A stretch of 64,000 nucleotides of DNA from Cereibacter_A sp052244495. GTDB taxonomy: Bacteria; Pseudomonadota; Alphaproteobacteria; Rhodobacterales; Rhodobacteraceae. The notes beneath the pieces are model-generated. The model was not told the DNA's origin. It ran no database searches and worked only from the letters and a program-made list of their open reading frames with translations. Below are positions 46,390 to 54,029 of the stretch, in pieces (positions within the stretch are counted from its first letter, which is position 1; each line of letters opens with the position of its first letter). The stretch is from the NCBI GenBank assembly GCA_052244495.1, contig JBQPXH010000012.1. One strand, written 5' to 3'. The position numbers and the translations under genes were made by a program.

Positions 46390-48816
46390 TCAGGTTCCGC
46401 GCGGCTTGGCCCGCACTGTCGGCTCGGCCACCGTCGGATCCTCGGGCCAGGGGTGACGCGGGTAGCGGCCACGCATGTCGCGGCGCACGTCGGCATAGGA
46501 GGTCGCCCAGAAGCCCGGCAGGTCCATCGTCACCTGCACCGGCCGCTGGCCCGGCGAGAGCAGCGTGATCCGGAGCGGCAGGCGCCGCGGCCCCACGGTG
46601 GGATGGACCGTAACCCCAAAGAGTTCCTGCAGGCGGATCTCGATTCCCGGCGCCTCGCCCTCGTAGTCGATCGGCACCCGACGGCCGAGCGGCGTCTCGT
46701 AATGCGGAGGCGCCAGCCGGTCGAGAAGCTGCACCCCGTCCCAGCCGAGGAGGGCGCGCAGCGGCTCGGTCAGGTCGAGGGCGCGCAGGTCGGCCTCGGT
46801 CCGGCGGGTGCCGAGGAAGGGCAGGAGCCAGTCGGGATCCGCCAGCAGCGCCTCGTCGGAGACATCGGGCAGATCGGCACCCTCGGCCCGGAGGAGCGCG
46901 ATACGGGCCCGGAGCCTGCGGGCAGGCTCGCTCCAGGGCAGGCCGATCTGGCGCAGCCCCTCGACCGCGGCCCGTGCCACGGCTTCGGCCGGAACGTCCG
47001 GCCAGATCCGGTCGTCGAGCACGAGCGCGCCGAAGGTCTCCTGCCTGCGCGCCAGAACGCGGCCCTCGCGGCGCGACCAGTCGCAGACCTCGCGCCAGCG
47101 GATCTGCGGCGCGAAGAGGTCGCGAAGCTCGGATTCGACGAGCGGCGCCGCCTGCCGCACCTTCGCCTCGCGCGTGTCGCCGTCGAGGTCGGTCGCCACG
47201 ATCAGCCGCGCGCCCGAGAGCGGCTGGCCCGGCTCCATGACCGCGCCCTTGCCACCGGAGAGGACCCAGCGCGGCGCCTCGCCCTTGCGGCGGAGCCCGA
47301 CGCGGTCGGGATAGGCCAGCGCCGCCATCTGCCCGACAGAGAGCCCGGCTTCCTGCGTCGAGACGGCGCGTGCGAGCCGCCGGGCCTCCTCGCGGATGCG
47401 GGCGAGGGCCACCCGGTTCACCTCGTGCGGATGCTCGTCCGAAAATCGCTTCGGGTCGGCCAGCGCCGCGAGGCGCAGCGCCAGGTCGGGCGGGCCCCTC
47501 ACCGGATCGCGATCCGCCATCAACGCAGCCAGCGGCGCGGCGGAGGGCCCCGCCACGGTCAGCATGTGCCCGAGCCGGGGATGGAGCGGCAGCCGCGCGA
47601 GCCGTCGGCCGTGCGCGGTAATCCGGCCGTCCTCCAGCGCGCCCAGCCCTTCCAGCAGCGCGCGCGCCTCGGCCAGCACGCCCGGATGAGGCGGCGTGAG
47701 GAAGGGCAGCTCGGCGCTGCCCCAGAGCGCGAGTTCGAGCGCGAGCCCGGTCAGGTCGGCGGCCTCGATCTCGGCGGGCGGGAAGGCCGCCAGCGCCCCT
47801 TCCTCGCCGCGGGTCCACATCCGGTAGCAGATGCCCCGGGCGACCCGTCCCGCGCGGCCGCGCCTCTGGTCGGCCTCGGCCCGCGTCACCCGCTCGGTCA
47901 CCAGTCGCGACATGCCCGAGTTCGGATCGAACCGGGCCCGCCGCGCGCGCCCGGCATCCACCACCACCCGCACGCCGGGGATGGTGAGCGAGGTTTCGGC
48001 GATCGAGGTCGCAAGCACGATGCGCCGTTCGCGACCCTCCTCCAGCGCCGCGCGTTGCGCCGCGAAATCCAGCGCCCCGAAGAGCGGCGCGACGAGGCAG
48101 CCGGTCGCGTTGAGGAGGGTCTGAACGCGGCGGATCTCGCCCTCGCCGGGCAGGAACACGAGGATGTCGCCCTCCGTCTCGGCCACCGCCTGCCGCACGA
48201 GGCTGGCCACCTCTGGCTCGAGGCGCGTGCCCGGCGGAAGGGGCCGGGGCAGCCAGCGCGTTTCGACCGGGAAGGCCCGGCCCTCGGAAGTCACGATCGG
48301 AGCCTCGCCCATCAAGGCGGCCACGGGGCCTGCGTCGAGCGTGGCGGACATGGCGACGAGCAGCAGATCCTCGCGCAGCGCCCCGCGAACCTCGAGCGCG
48401 AGGGCGAGGCCGAGATCGGCGTTAAGACTGCGCTCGTGGAACTCGTCGAAGACCAGCGCGCCGATACCCTCGAGGCCTGGATCGTCCTGGATCATCCGGG
48501 TGAGGATGCCCTCGGTCACCACCTCGATCCGCGTCTCGCGGCCCACCCGTGCCTCGCCCCGGATCCGGTAGCCGACGGTCCGGCCGACGGGCTCGCCGAG
48601 CGTCGCGGCCATCCGCTCGGCCGCGGCCCGGGCCGCGAGGCGACGTGGTTCCAGCATGACGATCCGCCCTTCGGCAAGACCGGCCTGCAGGATCGCGAGC
48701 GGGACGCGCGTGGTCTTCCCGGCACCGGGGGGCGCCTGCAGCACCGCCATGCGCCGCGCCCGCAGGGCCTCGATCAGTCCCGGAAGTGCCGCGTCGATGG
48801 GAAGAGCTTCGATCAT
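46390..48816 (-). CDS. hrpB: ATP-dependent helicase HrpB (DEAH family)
   Basis: DEAH-type RNA helicase of 808 residues; cellular role poorly known. Walker A APPGAGKTT near 28-36, DEFHER in the DExH position near 121, SAT near 150, IAETSLTIPG near 277, QRRGRAGR near 320. The HrpB-specific C-terminal domain is complete (LPGFWATSYADVRRDMRGRYPRHPWP). Start at 48816 (MIEALPID). It follows the DUF3108 gene by 60 bp on the same strand. Confidence 0.95.
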   Translation of the reverse strand: MIEALPIDAALPGLIEALRARRMAVLQAPPGAGKTTRVPLAILQAGLAEGRIVMLEPRRLAARAAAERMAATLGEPVGRTVGYRIRGEARVGRETRIEVVTEGILTRMIQDDPGLEGIGALVFDEFHERSLNADLGLALALEVRGALREDLLLVAMSATLDAGPVAALMGEAPIVTSEGRAFPVETRWLPRPLPPGTRLEPEVASLVRQAVAETEGDILVFLPGEGEIRRVQTLLNATGCLVAPLFGALDFAAQRAALEEGRERRIVLATSIAETSLTIPGVRVVVDAGRARRARFDPNSGMSRLVTERVTRAEADQRRGRAGRVARGICYRMWTRGEEGALAAFPPAEIEAADLTGLALELALWGSAELPFLTPPHPGVLAEARALLEGLGALEDGRITAHGRRLARLPLHPRLGHMLTVAGPSAAPLAALMADRDPVRGPPDLALRLAALADPKRFSDEHPHEVNRVALARIREEARRLARAVSTQEAGLSVGQMAALAYPDRVGLRRKGEAPRWVLSGGKGAVMEPGQPLSGARLIVATDLDGDTREAKVRQAAPLVESELRDLFAPQIRWREVCDWSRREGRVLARRQETFGALVLDDRIWPDVPAEAVARAAVEGLRQIGLPWSEPARRLRARIALLRAEGADLPDVSDEALLADPDWLLPFLGTRRTEADLRALDLTEPLRALLGWDGVQLLDRLAPPHYETPLGRRVPIDYEGEAPGIEIRLQELFGVTVHPTVGPRRLPLRITLLSPGQRPVQVTMDLPGFWATSYADVRRDMRGRYPRHPWPEDPTVAEPTVRAKPRGT

Positions 48817-48876
48817 CCGGCCGTTATGACGGCGCCCGCGGCCGCGCACCAGAGGGTTGCGACGGGCCGTGCTGCC

Positions 48877-49590
48877 CTAACGCCGCCGCAGCGTCGCGCG
48901 ACCGTAGATCGTGTCGGTCGCCACCTCGACCACGCGCATCCGTCCCTCGGAGGTCGGACGGTAGACCAGCGAGAAGGGGAAGCGCGACTTCTCGGCCATG
49001 TCTTCCTGCGAATAGCCGGCGACACGGCGGAACTCTCCTGCGCAGGCGACCCCGCCCTCGACGGGCTTCGGCTGGCCCAGCATCACCCGCGTGCGCCTCC
49101 GGCCGTCGAAGATGTCGAGCGAAAGACGGCACTCCTCGCCCGGCTCGACGTCGCGCAGCGCGGCGTAGAGAGCGGTGAGCGGATCGACCGTACCCTGCTG
49201 TGCTGCCGGATCGATGTCGTAGGAGCGGGGCTTGCGTGCCGGAGAATAGCGCTCCACCCGTGGCTGGCCACGCTCCCATGACAGGATGACCTCGGACTGC
49301 CGGCGCCCGGTGTCAGCGCTTTCGCTGTAGGCAATGGACTGCGGACGGTCGCGCACCATCCGGCCGCTCGACCGGGCATCGTAGCGCATCGTCCGCACGA
49401 GGCCCAGAAGCCCGCCGCTCTGCAGCCGCCCGCGCACGCTGTAGCGTCCGTCGTGCTCGGTCCCCTCGAACGAGAGCGTTCCGGCCCGCAGGCCGCGAAG
49501 CACGAGGTCGAAGACCGCTTCGTCCGTCTGTGCCGTCGCCGGCGCAGCCAACGCCAGCATCAGGGCCGCAATTCCGACGCCAAACCGCAT
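48877..49590 (-). CDS. DUF3108 domain exported protein
   Basis: 237 residues with a clean signal peptide (MRFGVGIAALMLALAAPATAQ, cut near 21). The mature part fits DUF3108, a beta-rich family of periplasmic or outer-membrane-linked proteins with unknown role. FDLVLRGLRAGTLSFEG near 28-44 and FSLVYRPTSEGRMRV near the end are family-like. C173 and C202 could form a disulfide. Start at 49590. Divergent from meaB with 134 bp between starts. Confidence 0.85.
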   Translation of the reverse strand: MRFGVGIAALMLALAAPATAQTDEAVFDLVLRGLRAGTLSFEGTEHDGRYSVRGRLQSGGLLGLVRTMRYDARSSGRMVRDRPQSIAYSESADTGRRQSEVILSWERGQPRVERYSPARKPRSYDIDPAAQQGTVDPLTALYAALRDVEPGEECRLSLDIFDGRRRTRVMLGQPKPVEGGVACAGEFRRVAGYSQEDMAEKSRFPFSLVYRPTSEGRMRVVEVATDTIYGRATLRRR

Positions 49591-49724
49591 GGAGCCCCCA
49601 TCTGCCGCATCCTCACCTCTGGCATATCGCGGGAAGAGAAGGCAAAACAGCCCCGCAGTCCCCTTTCGGCCTGACAATCGCGTCACCGCCCCGAGGACTG
49701 CGCCTTACCCTGCCGGAGAGCCCG

Positions 49725-50696
49725 ATGGACACAGCCGACCTCGCCTCCCGTATCGCCAGCGGCGACCGACGCGCGCTCGCCCGCGCCATCACGCTTGTCG
49801 AAAGCCGCCGTCCCGATCATCGCGAGCAGGCGCTGGCGCTTCTGGCCGAGCTGGCGCGCAGCGGCCGCGAGGCTCTGCGGATCGGACTTTCGGGCACGCC
49901 GGGCGTCGGCAAGTCCACCTTCATCGAGAGCTTCGGCCTCCTGCTCACGGGGCAGGGGCTGCGCGTGGCGGTCCTTGCCGTCGATCCCTCCTCCGCGCGC
50001 TCGGGCGGCTCGATCCTCGGCGACAAGACGCGGATGGAGCGGCTCTCGCGCGATCCGATGGCCTTCATCCGGCCCTCGCCCTCGCAGAGCCACCTGGGAG
50101 GCGTCGCGCGCCGCACGCGCGAGGCCGTCGCGCTCTGCGAGGCCGCGGGTTTCGACGTGATCCTGGTTGAAACGGTGGGCGTGGGTCAGTCCGAGACGAT
50201 GGTGGCGCAGCTCTGCGACCTCTTCCTGCTCCTGCTTGCGCCGGCGGGCGGAGACGAGCTGCAGGGGGTGAAGCGCGGGATCATGGAGATGGCCGACATC
50301 ATTCTCGTCAACAAGGCCGACGGCGATCTGAAGCCCGCGGCACTGCGCACCGTGTCCGACTATGCCGGGGCGCTGCGCCTGCTGCGCCGCCGGCCGCAGG
50401 ATCCCGAGGGGTTCCCGAAGGCCATGCCCGTCTCGGCCATCGAGGAGCAGGGACTGGCGGATGCCTGGGCCGAGATGCAGGCGCTGGTCGGCTGGCGTCG
50501 AGCGCAGGGCCACCACGCACGCCGGCGCGCGGACCAGTCACGCCACTGGTTCGAGGAGGAGGTGCGCCAGGGCCTGCTGTCGGTGCTGACCCGGCCCGGC
50601 CCGGCCCGCGATGAGATGGCGCGGCTTGGCGAGGCGGTCACGCGCGGCGATCTCACGCCCGAAGTCGCCGCCGCGGAACTCCTTGCGAGCCTCTGA
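49725..50696 (+). CDS. meaB: Methylmalonyl-CoA mutase-associated GTPase MeaB
   Basis: G3E-family GTPase that guards methylmalonyl-CoA mutase and gates delivery of adenosylcobalamin. 323 residues. Walker A GLSGTPGVGKSTF at 54-66, VDPSSARSGGSILGDKTRM at 87-105, VETVGVGQSE near 149 and NKADGD near 198 (NKxD base motif). Start at 49725 with GGAGAGCCCG. The mutase gene is not in the window. Together with cobS/cobT it points to B12-dependent propionyl-CoA or ethylmalonyl-CoA metabolism. Confidence 0.95.
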   Translation: MDTADLASRIASGDRRALARAITLVESRRPDHREQALALLAELARSGREALRIGLSGTPGVGKSTFIESFGLLLTGQGLRVAVLAVDPSSARSGGSILGDKTRMERLSRDPMAFIRPSPSQSHLGGVARRTREAVALCEAAGFDVILVETVGVGQSETMVAQLCDLFLLLLAPAGGDELQGVKRGIMEMADIILVNKADGDLKPAALRTVSDYAGALRLLRRRPQDPEGFPKAMPVSAIEEQGLADAWAEMQALVGWRRAQGHHARRRADQSRHWFEEEVRQGLLSVLTRPGPARDEMARLGEAVTRGDLTPEVAAAELLASL

Positions 50697-50860
50697 TCTT
50701 CCTCTCCGCCGGTGGGGCACGGGGCGCAAGGCCCTCGATTCGTGCTCCGCTGCATCCCGGTTGCCTCACGGACTGCCCCGACCGCGGCCGGCGGACGGCT
50801 GCCCTGCCTCATGTGCTTCGAGAGGTCGTGCCGCTCGCCCGATCGGCGCCCTGAATCGCT

Positions 50861-50889
50861 TGACGCCGCCCGGCTTTGCCCCTAAACGG
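50861..50889 (+). promoter_or_regulatory. rpmB: Candidate sigma-70 promoter of rpmB
   Basis: TTGACG, a 17-bp spacer, then TAAACG. The spacing is ideal, the -35 is strong and the -10 moderate. The predicted transcript would start about 80 bp before the rpmB start and include the repeated ATGCACAACC leader. Confidence 0.5.
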
Positions 50890-50931
50890 CCCCGATGGAA
50901 TTCGGCGCGCTGCCTCTGGCGGTGCCCTTCA

Positions 50932-50961
50932 TGCACAACCCGTGCAGTCGATGCACAACCA
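50932..50961 (+). repeat. Direct repeat in the rpmB leader
   Basis: ATGCACAACC occurs twice, at 50932 and 50952, exactly 20 bp apart, within the predicted 5' untranslated region, ending 14 bp before the rpmB start. Function unknown. Confidence 0.7.
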
Positions 50962-50975
50962 CGAGGATCACGACC

Positions 50976-51266
50976 ATGTCGCGCGTCTGCGAACTTAGCG
51001 GTAAGGCTCCGATGACCGGCAACACGGTCAGCCACGCCAACAACAAGAGCCGTCGGCGCTTCCTGCCGAACCTGAACGACGTCACTCTGATCTCCGACGT
51101 CCTCGGCCAGTCCTTCAAGCTGCGTATCTCGGCCGCGGCGCTCCGGACCGTCGACCATCGTGGCGGGCTTGACGCCTTCCTCGACAAGGCGAAGGACGAC
51201 GAGCTGTCGCTGAAGGCCCGCGCCATCAAGAAAGAGATCGAGAAGGCCCGCGCCACCGCGGCCTGA
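50976..51266 (+). CDS. rpmB: 50S ribosomal protein L28
   Basis: Ribosomal large-subunit protein. 96 residues, the length usual in alphaproteobacteria. MSRVCELSGKAP and NTVSHANNKSRRRFLPNL are the L28 signature. Only one cysteine (C5) is present, so it is the zinc-free form. Start at 50976 is preceded by GAGG nine bases upstream. Own promoter and strong terminator make it a single-gene unit. Confidence 0.97.
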   Translation: MSRVCELSGKAPMTGNTVSHANNKSRRRFLPNLNDVTLISDVLGQSFKLRISAAALRTVDHRGGLDAFLDKAKDDELSLKARAIKKEIEKARATAA

Positions 51267-51290
51267 TCCCGCTCAGCTTCAGGACATACG

Positions 51291-51320
51291 GCCCCGCCAT
51301 CCGGCGGGGCTTCTGTTTTT
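51291..51320 (+). terminator. Intrinsic terminator of rpmB
   Basis: Perfect 8-bp stem GCCCCGCC/GGCGGGGC with a 4-base loop, followed by TTCTGTTTTT. It begins 24 bp past the rpmB stop. Confidence 0.9.
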
Positions 51321-51420
51321 GGTCGGGCGTCTCGCCGCCGTTCCCCATCGCGGGCGACGGAAGCTTGTGCCCGAACAAGCTTCCGGCGCGGCCGCGCTTG
51401 TGGCAGGCAGCCGAAGTCAT

Positions 51421-51780
51421 ATGATCGCCCCCATGTTGCGCGCTCTGCTGGCCTGCGTCCTGTCTCTGGTTCTCGCCGCAGCTTCGCTGACGGTGGCAGA
51501 GGCGCGCGCGCGGGCGGCCCTCTCTCAGCAGATCGTCATCTGCACCGGATACGGCGTCACGACCATCACGCTCGATTCCGAAGGCAGGCCCTCGGGGCCG
51601 CTTCATCCCTGCCCGGATTGTCTCTCCGGTCTGGGGCTCTGCACGCTGCCCGCGTCGCCGGAGCCCGCGGGCGTTCCGCTTCTTCGCGGGGACATCCTTC
51701 CCGTGGCCCCCGCTGTGCCCCTTGTCGCGGCCGACTCTCCCGTTCCGCGCGCCCGCGATCCTCCTGCGTCCGTCGCCTGA
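51421..51780 (+). CDS. DUF2946-like secreted Cys-rich protein next to a copper chaperone
   Basis: 119 residues. A hydrophobic N-terminal segment (about 6-26) is a signal or anchor. HPCPDC at 62-67 with C41 and C74 forms a likely metal-binding cluster; the Pro-rich C-terminus looks disordered. This resembles the DUF2946 group, often found with copper handling genes. It ends 32 bp before the PCu(A)C gene and is probably co-transcribed with it. The ATG at 51433 is an alternative start. Confidence 0.65.
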   Translation: MIAPMLRALLACVLSLVLAAASLTVAEARARAALSQQIVICTGYGVTTITLDSEGRPSGPLHPCPDCLSGLGLCTLPASPEPAGVPLLRGDILPVAPAVPLVAADSPVPRARDPPASVA

Positions 51781-51812
51781 AGACACGCCTTCTCGTTTCA
51801 CAGGAGAGACAC

Positions 51813-52295
51813 ATGACCCACCTTCAGGGACTTCTTGCCGCGGTTGCCGTCACCTTCGCGCTCCCGGCATTTGCGGACAGCCACATCGCCATCTCAGACC
51901 CCTACGCCCGCGTCGCTAGCCCTGCCGCGCAGTCCGGCGGAATTTTCATGACGATCGAGAACCACGGTACGAGCGACGACCGCCTCGTCTCGGCCGCGTC
52001 CGAGGCTGCGAAGAAGGTCGAGCTTCACACCCATCTCGCGGGCGCCGACGGTGTCGTGAAGATGGTCGAGGTGAAGGAGGGCTTCCCGGTGCCGGCCCAT
52101 GGCAGCCACGCCCTTGCGCGCGGTGGCGATCACGTCATGCTCATGGGGCTGGTGAAGCCGCTCAACGACGGTGACGAGATCGCGGTCACGCTCACCTTCG
52201 AGAGCGGCAAGACGATCGATGTGACCGTGCCGGTGGATTCGCAGCGCGCCGATATGGCAAGCCAGCCGATGCACGGCATGACCCACGGAAACTGA
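51813..52295 (+). CDS. PCu(A)C periplasmic copper chaperone
   Basis: Delivers Cu(I), typically for the CuA or CuB site of cytochrome oxidase. 160 residues. Signal peptide to about residue 21 (FALPAFA). The copper motif is H72...M84...H107-x-M109, close to the family pattern; the methionine usually right after the first histidine is threonine here, in HTH. A His/Met-rich tail (SQPMHGMTHGN) may add metal affinity. CAGGAGA fixes the start at 51813. Partner of the Cys-rich protein upstream. Confidence 0.92.
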   Translation: MTHLQGLLAAVAVTFALPAFADSHIAISDPYARVASPAAQSGGIFMTIENHGTSDDRLVSAASEAAKKVELHTHLAGADGVVKMVEVKEGFPVPAHGSHALARGGDHVMLMGLVKPLNDGDEIAVTLTFESGKTIDVTVPVDSQRADMASQPMHGMTHGN

Positions 52296-52344
52296 TCGCA
52301 GGAATGGACCGAGGGGCGCACCGGCAAGGTGCGCCCAGCCGGGC

Positions 52345-52656
52345 TCAGCCGCCGCAATAGGTTTGGGCAGCTTCGCCGAAGGACTTGTAGCGTTGCCAGA
52401 AGGCGGTGTCGGAGTTGCGGCCCGAGAAGCGCACTTCCTGCGCCTCGTCAGGATTCGAGAAGAACTTTGCCGCGCGCTTCTGGTCCGCGGGCCGCAAGGT
52501 GATGTCCGCCACCTGCTGGATGCAGTTGCAGACCGAGGGATTCGCGGCCTGCCGGTCGGACCGCAGGCAGGATCTCTCGATCGGGCCGCCGGCAAGGGCA
52601 AGGGAAGGAAGGACGAGCACGGCAAGGGCCGCCGCGAGAGCCGGTTTCTTCATCAT
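52345..52656 (-). CDS. Small exported protein with four cysteines
   Basis: 103 residues. Signal peptide 1-22 (cut after ALA), then a short mature domain with C30, C43, C45 and C101, likely disulfide-bonded in the periplasm. Similar Rhodobacterales proteins carry doubtful labels such as arginine transporter; nothing here supports transport. SFGEAAQTYC at the end is the most conserved-looking part. Single gene, convergent with the copper chaperone. Confidence 0.75.
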   Translation of the reverse strand: MMKKPALAAALAVLVLPSLALAGGPIERSCLRSDRQAANPSVCNCIQQVADITLRPADQKRAAKFFSNPDEAQEVRFSGRNSDTAFWQRYKSFGEAAQTYCGG

Positions 52657-52758
52657 CTGCCTCGTTCACTGCTCCGGCAGGTTGGTCCCGCCGCATTTGA
52701 TGCAGCCAATATGCCGAAACGAGGGGATCTTATCAAACCGATTCGCGGCGGGTTCCCG

Positions 52759-53895
52759 TCACAACAGCAGGCCGTCCCGCACGTCAGCCAGGGATGCGTG
52801 CACCGAGATATAGTAATCCGCCGCGCCGTCGCCGTTGCGATCGGCCATCAGATATCCGCCCTCGTAGCGCAATTCTCCAGCCCGCCCGCCGAAGTCGTCG
52901 GCTCCGATGAAGCGGAACTGCTGGGTGTCCGCCTGTCGCAGGTTGGCATCCGCCGAAGTGAGGTCGATCACGTCGGCGCCGCCAAAGTCGCGGATGACAT
53001 CCGCCGTTGACCTGCTCGTGCCGCTTCCGGTGGTCTGGAACACGAATACATCCGCGCCCGAACCGCCGACGAGCACGTCCCGTCCGGTGCCGCCGTCCAG
53101 CACATCGTCGCCGGCGCCGCCATCGATCGTGTCGGCCGCTGCGCCGCCGCTCAGACGGTCGTCACCATCCCGTCCGGAGAGCACGTTCGCCTGACCGTTG
53201 CCGTAAATCGAGTTGTCCCGGGCATTGCCGGTCCCGTTGCGCGCCCGGCCCATCAGCGCAAGTTCCTCCACGCCGGCGCTGAGGGTGAAACTCACCGTGG
53301 AGTAGACGTAGTCAAGATCCGTGCTGGAGGCGCTTTCGACGATGACGTCACGCAGGCTGTCGACGTAGTAGGTATCGTATCCGGCGCCGCCCACCATCGT
53401 GTCCGCGCCACTTCCCCCGTCGATGATGTCATGATCCGACGTGCCGAGGATCCGGTCGTTTCCGCCATGTCCCGAGATGGTCATCGAATTGTAGCGCGAC
53501 GACGCGTCGATGACGTTGCCGGCGTCATTGCCTTCGAAACGCAGCACGTCGGCCTCGATCAGCACCCGCTCGACGTTGGCCGGCGTTCCGCCCCAAACGA
53601 GCGAGGTCCTTATGATGAAGGTGTCGATTCCGCCTGCGGCATCCTCGTGAATCGAAACCGAAAAACCGCCCGAGTTGTAGTCAGCAATGTAAGTGTCGTT
53701 GCCCGCGCCTCCGTAGAGGTCGTCGCGCCCGGAGCTGACGTAGATCATGTCGTTTCCGGCGCCGCCGAACACCCGGTCGTTGCCGGACGACCCCTGGATC
53801 GTGTCATTGCCGCCGCGGCCGAAAATTATCAGGTTTTCGACAGAGCTCGTGTGGAGGTAGTCACCCAACGAGGTACCGTTAATTCTTCTGGTCAT
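52759..53895 (-). CDS. RTX calcium-binding repeat protein
   Basis: 378 residues. Three blocks of GGxGxDxxx nonapeptides (about 26-68, 145-180 and 232-286, including GGAGNDMIY and GGAGDDVLDGG) form calcium beta-rolls. The C-terminal part (FRFIGADDFGGRAGELRYEG, then NGDGAADYYISV) is the serralysin-type end that accompanies type I secretion. No protease or lipase motif is visible, so it is a stand-alone RTX surface or matrix protein. No ABC exporter is adjacent. I use the ATG at 53895; a TTG at 53913 is six codons earlier. Composition is more A/T-rich than its neighbours, which hints at transfer. Confidence 0.88.
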   Translation of the reverse strand: MTRRINGTSLGDYLHTSSVENLIIFGRGGNDTIQGSSGNDRVFGGAGNDMIYVSSGRDDLYGGAGNDTYIADYNSGGFSVSIHEDAAGGIDTFIIRTSLVWGGTPANVERVLIEADVLRFEGNDAGNVIDASSRYNSMTISGHGGNDRILGTSDHDIIDGGSGADTMVGGAGYDTYYVDSLRDVIVESASSTDLDYVYSTVSFTLSAGVEELALMGRARNGTGNARDNSIYGNGQANVLSGRDGDDRLSGGAAADTIDGGAGDDVLDGGTGRDVLVGGSGADVFVFQTTGSGTSRSTADVIRDFGGADVIDLTSADANLRQADTQQFRFIGADDFGGRAGELRYEGGYLMADRNGDGAADYYISVHASLADVRDGLLL

Positions 53896-54029
53896 ATTGT
53901 TCTCTGTAATCAAGGTGTTGAACGGGTTTTCAATGGGGGCACGATAGGGCTGTTCCTACGGGTCGTCAACGCGTATGGGGGGTGCGCAGGCCTCTTCCCG
54001 GCGCAAGCGCGACAGGATATACGCCGCGC

